A DNA stretch of 40,056 nucleotides from assembly GCA_014904985.1 (NCBI GenBank), contig MU128938.1, positions 15,111 through 55,166 of the forward strand. The letters are read 5' to 3'. Shown in pieces: positions 20,109 through 31,746 of the stretch. The notes under the pieces were generated by a model that ran no database searches, was not told where the DNA came from, and saw only the letters and a program-made list of their open reading frames with translations. Source of the DNA: Hydnum rufescens UP504 (taxonomy: Eukaryota > Basidiomycota > Agaricomycetes > Cantharellales > Hydnaceae). The translations under genes and the position numbers were made by a program. Numbering within the stretch: the stretch's first letter is position 1; the number at the start of each line of letters is the position of its first letter.

Positions 20109-22120
20109 ATGGTAGGGGTCGTAGTTGTTCTTGGATTCGCCCTCCTGCTGTCTGCTATGTATCTCTTCACTCGACGCCCAAAGCAGTCCTATCCATATCC
20201 TCCGGGACCCCCGCAGATTGTGTTTGTTGGAAATGCCCTAGATATGCCTGGGGCTCACAAGGAACTCAAATTTTCAGAATGGGGCAAGAAATATGGTTAG
20301 GGATTATTGTTTGCACCCCGCTGTCAATTAGATTCTGACCGTTCATCTCTACATCGTAGGTGGTGTGACTTACCTTTCTGTATTTGGACATCCCATCATT
20401 GTACTGAACACTGCGAAAGCCGCCATCGATTTGTTGGACAAGCGTTCTGCTATTTACTCTTCTCGACCGCATTCCCATATGGCCGACGTCATGGGTTATA
20501 GTTCATCTACCCTTCTAGCCCCTACGGCGAGGTCTTTCGCAAAGCCCGCAAGCTGCTGAACACCGCCCTCAACTCGCGTACGGCGCGTACATATTGGCCA
20601 ATCCAGGAAAAAGCCGTACATTCGTATCTACAAAGGTTGCTGGAGGCTCCCGCTGACTTCCGTGAACACATCAAGCGAACCTCAGGATCCATCGTCCTCA
20701 AAATCGCATACGGCTATTCGCTCAAGGAGAATGACGAAGTTCTGGTTTTGGCTGAGAAGGCCACAGATTCCTTTGGTCGTGCTGTCGCAGGTGGATATTA
20801 CGTTGATTATCTCCCTTTCCGTGAGTAAACATCGTCATCAAATAAGCATCATAAGGCGCCCAAGCTGTCCCCCTCTAGTCAAATGGATCCCGTACGTGAA
20901 TACCCTTCCACCAAGTTTTTCGCAGCCTCAACGTTGTTTGTACCAGACTGTCACTCTGGGCAGCGAACACGCGCAAGTTTGTTGTCGAAGGCCGTGGATT
21001 TTCCGTGAGAATCCGCGAAACTTTGTTCCAATATGTGAAGGAACAGATGGTTCGCTTGGGTCACTCTTCTGATTGTCCTGTAGTTATTTTTTTTTCTCTC
21101 ATCCAGGCGGCAGGGACAGTAATTCCCTCCTTCACATCGACTCTCCTCGAGGCGCAGGGTACTATAACTGGAAGCGATGATGAGGAGGCCCTTATCAAGT
21201 CCACCGCTGCCATTTTGTATGGGGGTTAGTCAATATATCCGTGGTGATCTTATGGCACCTCCTTGTTGATTGGTGTATCGTCTCTGTCACAGCCGGGAGC
21301 GATACGACTGCCGCGACTATCGCTTCTTTCGTGCTGGCCATGACTTTGAACCCTGATGTCCAGAAGAAGGCGCAGGCAGAACTCGATTCTGTCGTGGGCC
21401 CAGATCGTCTTCCCACTTGGAACGACCGTGGGTCCCTTCCCTATATTGATGCGATTCTCCAGGAGACCCTTAGATGGAACACCGCGACACCTCTCGGAGT
21501 TCCTCATGCCGTGATCCAAGACGATATTTATGAGGGGAACCTCATCCCTAGTGGTGCCACAGTTATTTCAAACATTTGGTTGGTCAAATACTAATTGTCT
21601 GTCCTCTCCACTCACCGGGAAGACCAACCAGGGCCATCATGCATGATGAAACTGAATACGAGAACCCGTTCTCCTTTGCCCCAGAGCGATTTTTGAAAGT
21701 GGCCCCACCCACGAACCCGCATGATTATGCGTTCGGCTTCGGCAGGAGGTGCAAGTACACGCTGATTTCGTCGTAGGTGCTTATTGAGTGTTCTTCTCCG
21801 TGCAGGTCTTGCCCTGGCAAGGATGTCGCATCTGCGACTGTGTTCATGTCCATTGCGTCGACTCTTCATACGTTTAATATCGCCAAAGCACGAGACGCGT
21901 CTGGAAGAGAGATCGAACCCACGATTGGGTGGACAACTGGTCTTGTCATGTGAGTGCTCTTTTTCGTAACATGTTTAAATAAGTGTAGGCCCGTTATTCA
22001 CTAAAGTCTCATGGGATTTTTTTCGCAAGGCATCCAACCGATTACAGCGCAACTTTCACACCCCGTTCAGATCGTGCGATCGAACTCATTCGATTAGCGA
22101 ACGAGGAAAACGATTTGTAG
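20109..22120 (+). CDS. Cytochrome P450 monooxygenase, with a frame break
   Basis: Membrane-anchored haem monooxygenase of the microsomal type. An N-terminal anchor (VVVVLGFALLLSAMYLFT) is followed by a proline hinge (YPYPPGPPQIVFVGN). The I-helix oxygen-binding motif is YGAGSDTTAA across a junction at 21224/21293, the K-helix ExxR is LQETLRW, the PERF-like motif is APERF, and the haem loop is FGFGRR-SCPGK across the junction 21748/21806, so the axial Cys is present. Clear exons: 20109-20295, 20360-20820 (broken), 21107-21224, 21293-21578, 21632-21748, 21806-21947, 22030-22120. At 20519-20522 a CCCC run has one base too few to connect DVMGY with PYGEVFRKARKLL; the segment 20880-20960 also fails to splice cleanly. 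From about 20958 to the stop the frame can be followed. Substrate and CYP family cannot be named. Start is the ATG directly before the anchor. Confidence 0.85.
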
Positions 22121-22777
22121 AACAAGACTAGTAAATGTGTATGTAGCCTCGGACTCTCGAGTTGTTATTTGCCAGGGCAAGTGTGTGTAAGGTGCGGTGC
22201 GTCTTGGCGATTCCGATTGTATGAAGAAATGTTAGGGAATATGTGCTTGAATTTCTGCCAGGGCTTGGTTTTGAAAGTCGCCTATCGAAGCCGTTTTTTT
22301 ACATTATTATTTAGTTTTGTCGCAATTAGGGATAGGTGAACGACACTGAATCACGGAGCCTCTTCGATTGCTGAGCAACAAGAATCCTCTCTGCCGCAAT
22401 TACTTTATCACGTCATCCAACATAATCAACGGGAAAATCTGGGTCACCTGTAAGGTCACCTCTTACGCTTGCGTGGGTATGTCGCTTCTTGTGTCAAAGG
22501 AATTACGATTGAATGGGAAATGAAGATCGGGATGGCTCGTAACCTCTTCAATATTGAAAAATGTAGTTCGATCGCCAGAATGCGGGGAGAAGCAAAGGTT
22601 GATTTAACTGTAAGGACTGCAGTGGTGTGCCGTTGGAGAAAGAAAACACGAGGCAGCACCGCAACTAGGGCAATCAATGCCTTACAGTAAATTTGCATTT
22701 TGGTGGTCGAACGACGTGACGACGTGACATCCTGTCACTCATCAAAGCAAATGTATTCTTAGTTTCTGGCTTTTCGT
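22121..22777. other. Intergenic region
   Basis: 3' flank of the P450 and upstream region of the next model. Only short open frames without resemblance to known proteins. No repeat noticed. Confidence 0.4.
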
Positions 22778-23667
22778 ATGACTCCTGCTCGTCGTTGCAT
22801 TTCTCTGCTGCAGCTGCCGCACAGATGCGGCACTCGAGTGAGTCTAGTACCTGTCTTGGGTGTATCTTTGTATGTCGTGCTAAAGGCTTGGCCGCCATAC
22901 TTCATAATTCCTCACCCGCTGAAGCATATATTCTCAAAGTTGGCACAAGCTCGCCTTTGTAGGGCATATTCTTCAACAAATGGGTTGCTTCTGCGAGATA
23001 GTCAAGCTTCCCCAAACTCCTTGTTACGAGCTGTCAAACCCCACATCCGCATCGCCACTGTTTCTACCAATGCAAATGACACGCCCAGTCCACTACAAAA
23101 TCTGCTTACCCATGTCCTCATGCGAAAAGAGCTCGACGCAAAAGAGGACATGCTCCCTCCCGAATACCTGACTCCAGAGAGAAGATTAATGCGGATGTAC
23201 GAAACGTTGTACATCATGTTCTCATATATCAAAAGCAATGGGGACGAGGAGGCAGGCATGCATAGTCTTCACGTAAGGATCATCGTCGGTGGATGCTTGA
23301 CTGTGCCATTGACAATAGTCCTCTATCTGATGATGATCACTTAGGATTTTGAATTTAAGCCTGCTGACGAAGGGACGGATACGTATCAAGCACGCGAAGC
23401 TGTAGTAGCCATTATCTCGAGCATCGTACTCAATTGCTCTAGAATTCCCTTGAACGCACCCATCCGATCTCATCACACTCAAATATTCGATATTCTTGGC
23501 GCGATCGTTGCGTTGCACGATATGTATATTCCGGATCGCAGAATTTGGTGCTTAAAGATTGGACCGTGATGTGGGGTCGTGCGCTTCCCATGCTACTCTC
23601 CCTTTCTTCTGTTATCGACCAAGGTGGATTTGTTCATGGAAGTGACGAAGAAGGGACGTCTTTATAG
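22778..23667 (+). CDS. Hypothetical protein
   Basis: Not recognised. A plausible model has three exons, 22778-23272, 23345-23506 and 23542-23667, in phase throughout, about 260 residues. An additional 48-nt optional intron from 22838 would also keep frame. The N-terminus is rich in Arg, Ser and hydrophobic residues (MTPARRCISLLQLPHRC) and could be a mitochondrial presequence, followed by ARLCRAYSSTNG. The middle is helical and charged (MRKELDAKEDMLPPEYLTPE, RMYETLYIMFSYIKSN), and the end reads NLVLKDWTVMWGRALPML then GGFVHGSDEEGTSL. The intron before 23542 is only 35 nt, so that junction is the weakest. Start is the first ATG of the long first exon. Confidence 0.45.
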
Positions 23668-26600
23668 CGGGGAATCTACCGCGCTCTGGTCAAATCTCCG
23701 TGAAAATGCGCTCACCGCCAATGGTGGCATACTGTTCATTGATCTAAGGCATGGACTCTATGAATATTCCGTGGTGTGGATCCTAACGCAACATGAATGG
23801 AGTAGGGGACTAGGACTAGCGTCTTGAAACACTCTATTTCTTTCTCTGTCCTTTTTTCTTCCCGTGTCATTCGGAGCTCGTAGCATTAGAGTACTTATTC
23901 AAATTCAACTTCAGTAGAAACTTCAGGAGAAGAATGCGAAGTATCGTATAGCCAGCCAGCAGACAGCTAATAGAAGCATTGAATGGAGAATAGTTCTTCT
24001 CTAAAACCCATCAAACTTGCTGCATCCAGATGCAAGAGTATCTGGGCAAACATCGAATCCCGAGATCGCAAGTCGAGGCGGAGAGAAGGGACTATACTGA
24101 GCACAGGATCTCACAATCAGTCGACCCCGCCAAACAGAACCACTGCGCGAACGTTCAGCCTCCATAACTCCCTAGGAAGAACGGACGCATGAGTAGTGTG
24201 AATTAAAAGAATAGCAATAGGCATCATGCAGTCCTATTGATCCTGGTAGTGATGATATATAAGTAGGTCAGACAATGTAGCCCTTCATCGTGACCTCAAC
24301 TGTCCATTTTGATAGCAGCCTCTGGCACTCGCCCTCATCCCAATCCAAAGGAGACAAAACCTGAGAGATTCAGTCGAATTTCCCTGTGCCACTCGCTAGC
24401 CCTGATTATGGCTGGACGGGGCGGGATGCTATAGAGTAATATCTTAGAGTACGTCCGTGCGTCATGGAAAGCAGTCTTCTGCATTACTTGGCTAATCGGC
24501 GTCAAGCATTTGACTCAGTCCTAGACGGGTCTCATGCACGGTCCGAATTGCAAGTGTTGTTCGTCCTTGAACAGGTTGAAAGGCTTCGGAATGTCCCTGC
24601 GGATTCGAACGAATTTTCCCGAAAGACGGTCAGTTGCCCACCACCGTGCAATGGCACCCTAGAATTGGAGAGAGTCTAAGGAATGTGCATGTTGTTGTGT
24701 AGGCTTATCATTGTGGGTACCACCCTCCGAATGCCGTCAGAGAAAACGCCTCGATCTGTGTCGACGACACGAGGTCAGGTGTTCTATCGGTGGGGGGGAG
24801 TCATCGAAGATGTGGAACACTAGTTCAGGGATATGGGAAGGGGGCACGACAACGGCACGACGGCACCGCGACCTGACAGAAGGGAACTTTCTCAGTGTGT
24901 GCCGGATTTTCAGAGGCAGGAAGGGTGTATGGCCAAGTGGAAGGGAACTGCAGGTTCGCGTTAGGGCTGAGAACGGCATAATCTTCCTACTGCAGCACTT
25001 GGGATTCCACGAGAATAGCGCAATGTTTCGAGATTCGAGCTTCCTTGTGGTTTGCGACAGACGACCAAACGCCTACGCTATGTAGATGAGCCGTCTCGTA
25101 TCCAAGGGGTGAGAACATCTGGAATCGAAATATGAAGCAAGATTTCTAGAACTCCCTTAAGCTCAGCCAAACATGAGACTCGGCCAAAAACACGATTGGG
25201 CGCCATTGAGGAATTTAGATACAATTTCCAGAATGGAAAGAGCACGTCCAATGATGGCTTCTCCCAATGAAAAGAGGTTATCTCGCGATGGCACATACCG
25301 GGATAAACCCCGAGATAGTTACATGCCTAGGACCGTGGCGATGAGGTCGAAACAAAAGTACTATTGTGCATGTTGCATGGATATTCACCCACCGTAAGAA
25401 ACCCAGGTGAATCATGTGAACCGATCGTATCGCCTGGGCGACCGACGCGACCGGTGCACATGACCTACTACGACAGGTGCAATGAAGGGTCATCAAGTAT
25501 GAGGGAAATGGAGAAATGTGACGGTGTAGCCGCCCCGGGCTCGTCACATTTGGAAGTTGAAAGCGATCGCCCCACTATTTCAGTAATAATAACTACTGCA
25601 TGAGAAAAAGTGAAGCAAAGAGGCGGAGCAAGAGAGGCCATTCAACCAAACCACGAGGGGCGCACCGTATGGCTCAGTCGGAGATCTCACACAGCGGACT
25701 TCGATACTCTCCCTCTTTAAATTTACTTTTTTCCTCGCTTGCAGGCCTCATAGATCTAGATAATGGTCCAATGGGATTATGAAGTGGTTGGAACCCCGAT
25801 TCAAAGTATTCATATTTACCACTTCTCATGTATCTGCACTCCCCCACTCTTAACATCTTCTCCATGAGGGAGTAAGACAGTCCTACTCATATCGTAAGGG
25901 TCCGTGGAGCGGGGATGAAGGATACCTGTCCTCCCCGCGAGAGGATCGGCATTTGGTGCCCACGAAAATGAGGACAAGGTGGCGTCCACAGGTGAAGTCA
26001 TTATTAATAAACTGTTTCGGTGCCTAAGTTAGCCTGCTAATGTAGAATTGTTCAGAAAACAAACCTGGGCTCGATACGAAAGGTTTAGCTTGCGATTTCA
26101 ACACATTGCGTTCCCATCGGGGGTATCGCAACTTCATACGGAGATTCCGCTCGATCCTGTGGAAGGCACAAATCCATTAGTGCATGTTCCACGTCCAAGG
26201 GTCGTGTCATCTATTCTGAAATTTGATCTAACCCCAAGGCTCAAGTTTCGAGAACAGATGAGTCAAGGGATAGCCGGAATTGGGGGCCGGGTGTCGTCTC
26301 TGCTCAATGGCCAGTTTCTGTGCGAGTGATTGGGCTGGGTATTTTTCAGGGCGCACTGTACGTAATTGTTGGGTTTGCGATGTAGGAGCATTGTCAAACA
26401 ATTTCCGAGAGGTGCCAGAGAGTCCCACGGTTCCATTAGGCATGCAGCTCTCCCCATCTGCTTCCCCTTCCTCATGGGTACCGGATCCAAATGCGTCAGT
26501 TTACTCGTTGCGTGCTTTCCATATGGCAGAATTTTACTACACGAGTCCGCTTGAGATCCGGGGCTCAGAGAACGACTGGAAGCGAATCTGGGACTAGATT

Positions 26601-27152
26601 CCCTACTTTTGGACCCTGTAGCCACGATTATTTGCCACCCCAACCAAGAGCTTGCCGCCAGAAATCTAGGTCCCGTAGCATGTCCCAGTTTGAAATATAA
26701 ACATAACACCAAGGACCCCTATCATTGGGCTGAGAAGGGGATCGCTCGAGAAGTAGTGTCGCGGAACAACTGGGAATCAATTTTGCATGGTGGCGAATAT
26801 ACGACCATGTGGGTGCATTGATTTATATGGCTGTCCTTCTGCACATTGCACACGATTGTGACTCTAGACGAACGAGCGCAGCGTGGCGTGAAGGAGTATT
26901 ATAACCGAGGTAAATACAGGGTAGGCATCCTAGTGAGGAAGAGATACACGGCACGTTCCGGGCCACCTGCAACTTGAGTGAACAGTCATGAAATGGGCTT
27001 CCAGCTCGATCTGTGGGCCGAAGGTTCAAATGTTTGCGAATGACTTGAATTTAACCGAAGAGTCGAAATGGAACTTCTATTCCTCAGAGAAATGGGCTTA
27101 TAATCAACGACTGCCTAGGGGTCTGGTGTCGGCTTAGCCTTGGGGATAACGA
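23668..27152. other. 3.5-kb gene-poor stretch
   Basis: I see no protein family in any frame on either strand. Open frames of 60-150 codons occur (for example 24464-24679, 24711-25085, 26280-26597 on plus and 26263-26712 on minus) but they overlap on opposite strands, lack splice logic and resemble nothing. No tandem array or long terminal repeat was noticed. It may hold long non-coding transcripts, decayed genes or remote regulatory DNA. Confidence 0.4.
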
Positions 27153-28235
27153 ATGAGACTCTCTGCCCTTGTCGTCGCGATTGCCGTGTTAGCTCATGGG
27201 GTCTCTTCTCAGTGTCAGTCAATCTTCCAGTATATGTGCCTTCACTGAGCTGTTTGAACTGCAGACCTCTGGTCAGAGCTCATTCATGATCAACATTCGT
27301 CACCAGCCTATGTTCGCCAACAACGTACCTCCAGGCCCGTTACGGATGTCTCGTCTGATGCGTTGCAATGTGGTGACCGCCCTCTCCCTGCTCACACTCT
27401 CCAACTGCCTGCAGGCGCGAAAGTGAGTGGTCCATAATTCGATTTCTTTGGCTCCTATTTTAACATTGGTCGATTAGATTGGTTTTAGGCTTAAACAAGG
27501 CCGATTTTTGCCTAAAGTGATTAAAGACTTGGGACCCGTATCGATCTACGTTGGTGCGCGGATTGTCTGTTTACTCGTTCCCCCTCTTTGGGAGGCCCTA
27601 CTTATTTAGAGCACAGGTCTTGTGCCTACTGGAAAAAGCTTTGAGACCTGGGACGGGTCTGGGGCTCAATGGGTTAAGGTGCGGATCGTAATGTGCTTTC
27701 TTCTCGCTGCATTTCCACAGCTTGAAATTCACTTTATTCACAGCTCAGCGAGTGGGGCCCAGCATTCCATCCTTTCACATTTGAGTCCTACCACAAGCAC
27801 AAATTTACCACTATTTTCCCTCAGCCTTCACCCGATGGATTATACTACATTCGCCTTGAGCAAATAAGTTTGGAAGATCCTGGAAAACCCATGTTGTGGG
27901 TATCATGTGCTCAAGTCAACCTTACAAATGGTGGAGATTTCAAACCGACGATGCACCCACTTCCCGGCGTTTACAATGCGTCGTGCGTCTCCTTCTCTTC
28001 CTCTCTCCTGTGCGGCGCCTTATTGCTGACTTGGCATGAATCGCTCGACTATTCGCTCAGTGACCCGGGATTGGCTGGTCTGTCTTTCTGCCTTGTTCAG
28101 AAAGAGTATTAGAACGAGTTTCTAAAATGACGTATCCTGATTTCTCCAGTGAACATTTACCACCCAATACCAATGCACTATGCTGTACCTGGACCCATGC
28201 CCCTCGTCCCATCCAACTATACTGTTTCAGAGTAG
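27153..28235 (+). CDS. AA9-like (LPMO-fold) secreted protein with altered copper site
   Basis: Seven exons: 27153-27213, 27265-27422, 27478-27553, 27617-27678, 27744-27979, 28061-28077, 28150-28235; all phases fit, about 231 residues. A short signal peptide (MRLSALVVAIAVLA or to VSS) starts the protein. AA9 landmarks are clear: RPVTDVSSDALQC, LPAGAK, GPVSIYV, FETWDGSGAQWVK, PDGLYYIRLEQISLE, WVSCAQVNLTNGG, LPGVYNATDPGLAVNIY and HPIPMHY. AA9 enzymes oxidise polysaccharides with a copper held by the N-terminal His, a second His before GP and an axial Tyr. In this protein the second His aligns with Asp (KDLGP), the Tyr with Trp and its Gln neighbour with Met (PMLWVSC), and the outer His after IAL with Glu (ISLE). 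The N-terminal His is uncertain: His15 would be first only if cleavage follows VLA. No CBM1. The first intron, with donor GTCAGT, is the least certain. Canonical monooxygenase activity is doubtful. Confidence 0.82.
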
Positions 28236-28539
28236 AGCTTGATTGTTGATTTCTTAAAGTGTCTGTTCAAATTCAGCCTAAGTATTGTTCTGTGACATCA
28301 GTAGGCAAGCGAAGGCCACGAGTTTCATGATGATGTTTCGTCCAGAACATGAGCATTTTCTTGAGCTTGGGCACCTTAACACCCTCATTGGTGAGCCTTC
28401 TGCCTGCAGTTTCTACTAGGAAACACCATCCCATCAGAATGAGAGAACCACCACTTGGAGCCTTCAAAACCTATTGATATAAGGACACTGAACACGTCAC
28501 AGTTCCCTGACCGTGGGAATGACTGGGTCCTAGACCGGC

Positions 28540-29285
28540 CCGATTATGATTGGCCAAAAGGCAGTCGACCTACTGCGACTCCGCTTGGTTCGACTTCAGC
28601 TCGACTTCGGACGACTCCGCATGACTTCCGTTGACTTTGGCTTATCTCCGAAGTCAAGCTCGAGTCGACCCAAGTCAAATATCTGTATGTAACAATAATC
28701 CATATATACATTGCTGGAACATCACTCTGTGCCTTCTGGATCAGCTGTGTACTTTGCCAAGAGATTCATGCAACAACAGCAGATCAGAGTCCCTGGGCAC
28801 TGCAAACAGAGAGAAGGGCGGTACATCCAGAGAAACAAGTGCTGACTAAGCTAAACATTCAGCTCATGCATGCGGACTGATGTATCGAGGTGGCAGAAAT
28901 TTGCCTTGGGGGCTTGATGTAAATGGAAAACTTGTTTCCACTCATTCTGCATCGTCATTTGCGAGATTAAGCTTCGTGATTCCTATTTGATGAAAGTATG
29001 GAAGTTGGCCATAGCATCTTGCTGCGGCAATTTGACAGGCATCATAGCACTCACAAGCAGGGCAGGGCAGTATTAAAATTTTCCGCATAATACTGATATA
29101 TGAAGAAGTATCGGTAGTGTTTGCTCTTATTTTCCCCTGAATTTGACCTGAGCTGGCTTGGAGCGAAGCCAAGTCTGCCGAAGTCGAAGTCAAGTCAATG
29201 ATTTGTAATCAATCAACTTGGCTTGAAATGGCTTGACTCGTGACTCAAGTCGACTCGAAGCCCGAGTCGTGGCAACACTATCCCG
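28540..29285. repeat. Possible non-autonomous element bounded by GACT-rich arms
   Basis: Between the AA9-like gene and the reductase lie two arms rich in CGACTT/GACTCG/AAGTC words, 28570-28680 and 29150-29275. They contain many matching words in opposite orientation (for example GACTTCGGACG and AGTCGACC on the left, CCGAAGTCGAAGTC and AAGTCGACTCG on the right). The 470 bp between them is ordinary AT-rich DNA without a gene. The layout resembles a MITE or similar element with internally repetitive inverted ends. A target-site duplication was not found, so the exact ends are uncertain. Confidence 0.4.
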
Positions 29286-29682
29286 ACCTCAAACGCCGAA
29301 ATTCCCGCGATGTTCTAGGTGTTACTAAGGACCCGGCAATTTAATAATTGAGCGCTTTCGCTTGATACCATCTTGGGATACGCGATCAACTGCAAACTGG
29401 GACAAGGCTCTATTGTGATGTCGAAAGACGCAAGCGGCGCGGTGTGTGAGTCGTTGAGAACCAACGTTGACTTCCGATTTAGGTGTTAAAGTGCTTCGGT
29501 TTCGCCTTTCATGACCATCCTTGTTCCACAAAGCATTGGTGGATTAGTTTCTGGCCCCAGTGGGGCTTGCGATATCAATTTTAGCGACTATAATAATCCC
29601 GCAGCTATCTTACTCAGCGAGCCCGGCCTTCGATTCCCACATAACGTGGCGTCCGGCCGTCAAGAATATCTTTTTTCTCGCT

Positions 29683-31746
29683 CCCTACTAACAGACTACC
29701 ACCATGCCTGCTGTTCTAGCCCCCGCCACTATTCTCGTCACCGGTGCGCGGTCGCTTCTAGGACATCCTCAGTTGTGCGCACCCTGACTGGTTATTTATC
29801 CTCAAGGCGCCAGTGGGTTTGTTGGCGCACAGGTCGCTTCCCAATATCTCCAAGCTGGTTACAAGGTCGTCGGCACTGTTCGGTCTTCTCCTAAAGGGGA
29901 TTACCTCAAAGAACTCTTCAAGGGCTACGGCGACAAATTTTCATACCTTATAGTTGATGATATCGCAAAACCCGGTGCCTTCGATGTGGCAGTCAAGGGC
30001 GTGGATGCCATTGCGCATACTGCTGCTCCATTCCATGTACGAGATACATACACTCCATTGGTCATAGTTTGTTCATTACTCTTATGTCAATATTGCACAG
30101 TTCAATTCTACTAATCCAGATGACCTTTGGGTTCCCGCACGCCAAGGTACTGTCGAACTCCTGGAGTCCGCTGCCAAGGCGTAAGCGTTGTGATTGGGTG
30201 CCTGTTTACTGCTGCATTTCTGATAATCATGTTTGCAGTCCCAATGTTAAGCGTGTCGTCATAACGTCGTCAACTGTAACTATCGTACCGCCCAAGAGCA
30301 CACCGGGCTACATCTACTCAGAGAAGGACTGGAATGTGGAATCCGAGAAAGAAGTGTTGACAAAAGGTGGAGCCGAAGCAGGTCCCCTCCATATCTATTT
30401 CGCTTCCAAAACGCGAGCTGAGAGAGCCGCTTGGGAGTTTATGGAGGCGAATAAGGGCAAGATCAGCTTCGATCTCATCACTCTCCAGCCGCCGTGGATC
30501 TTCGGGGTACGTTATTACGATCGTGCTGCTGCCTCCCCTACTGGAACCCACCCTCGGTTTCTCTGTTAGCCCTCAATCCATGAAGTCTCCGATGTCAAGA
30601 ACCTCAACACTTCATTGGCTTACGTCCGGAACATAGCCCTTAACCCAGCTTCTGTCGGGAAAGACAAGGAGGAGTTGACTTCCTCATTGGGGGCCTTTGC
30701 TGACGTGCGCGACGTCGCCAATGCACATGTCCTCGCTACGAGGTCGACTGCCGCTTCGAACGACCGTATTACAATTGCCCCAGACGCGTTCTCTCCGCAG
30801 AGTATTTGTACGTGTGGATAGATGGCCTCTACCTCAGGTAGACTTGTTGACGAGTGCGTTTCATCACGTACAGATGATGCCCTTAACGCTGGTGGTATCA
30901 AGGCCCCCACGGGGTTCCCCGGTGAGGAAATCCAAAATCCCCTAGTTTTCGACGTCTCCAAGTCGAAGCGAGTGCTTGGTATCCAGTATATAGACTCCAA
31001 GCAGTCCTGGATTGACACTGCGCAGAGTCTCCTGGACCGATTTGGGCCTGTAGCGGCGTAGGTGTGATAGAGAGTATATTACTGGCTAGCCATTTTCTTC
31101 GATTTGTTACATACTGTAATCGCACGACGTACAATCTGCCGGAGGCGCTTAAGCGCTTACGTAAAGACGATTTGGCAGCATCCGGACCCGGGCCTCCGTT
31201 GGCCTACTATTGATGATCCGACCCAAACAAACTGCACTGCGAGTTGCGCGCGAAGCTTCACAGAGTCATTCTCGTTCGTTACAGGGAGCCGTAAGAGCGA
31301 TATCCGTAGGGACTGTCACGTCGTCTTCGGTATTGCGCCCCGTCGTCTCCTTGAACGCGAGAGCAATAGAAGGGCCGCGCCGGCAACAACGGTTCTATGC
31401 TTCAGGTGCCATTCTTCTGTAGTTACATCCCAAAGGCCTTGTTCTCAACTGTCAGCTGCTGCCAGAAACGCCCACAGATCGCAAACCCCTGTTTACGAAA
31501 ATTCTCATAGCGAATCGGTGAGCGCACCCTCGTGCCAATGAGGAAACCTATCAGTGTGCGCCATCGGCTCGTTAATCTTCAATTTTAGGGGAGAGATTGC
31601 ATGCCGAGTGATTCGAACCGCGAAGAAGCTCGGAATCAAGACCGTCGCTGTCTATTCAGAGGTGGACCATAATGCGTACATGTCAAAGAGGTGAGGGGTA
31701 GGCCAGTCAGATCAAATAAGGCCCTCGTTTACAATCTCTTCTAGGC
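29683..31746 (+). repeat. Left arm of large inverted duplication
   Basis: This segment reappears inverted at 34499-36413. The shared stretch starts at CTCCCTACTAACA, 20 bases before the reductase ATG, covers the whole reductase gene, the intergenic GCGCTTAAGCGCTTA palindrome and the first exons of the carboxylase gene, and ends at CTCTTCTAGGCC (31746). Exons and introns are both conserved, so the duplication was of genomic DNA and not of an mRNA. Confidence 0.9.
29704..31061 (+). CDS. NAD(P)-dependent extended-SDR reductase (Gre2/ketoreductase type)
   Basis: Rossmann-fold oxidoreductase of the epimerase/dehydratase superfamily, acting on aldehydes or ketones with NAD(P)H. Six exons: 29704-29743, 29807-30036, 30101-30180, 30239-30506, 30570-30807, 30874-31061; all in phase, about 347 residues, the usual size. 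The dinucleotide motif GASGFVGAQVA is formed across the first junction, followed by VVGTVRSSPKGDYL. Central pieces are IAHTAAPFH, KRVVITSSTVTIV and the catalytic YFASK (Y-x3-K). Later motifs are LQPPWIFG and DVRDVANAHVLA. The substrate cannot be inferred. The carboxylase gene follows on the same strand 150 bp downstream. A frame-broken inverted copy lies at 35014-36389. Start is the ATG in ACCATGCC directly before the Rossmann strand. Confidence 0.9.

Noticed and set aside
26263..26712. Long overlapping open frames on both strands
   Set aside because: They overlap antisense, have no family resemblance and no consistent exon pattern.
27205..27265. Reading the AA9-like first exon on to SIFQ, which aligns with the HxxFQ start of AA9 proteins and would put Gln at the His1 position
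   Set aside because: That reading cannot be spliced in frame to the next exon, whereas donor GTCAGT at 27214 can. It stays a possible alternative and is not used in the model.
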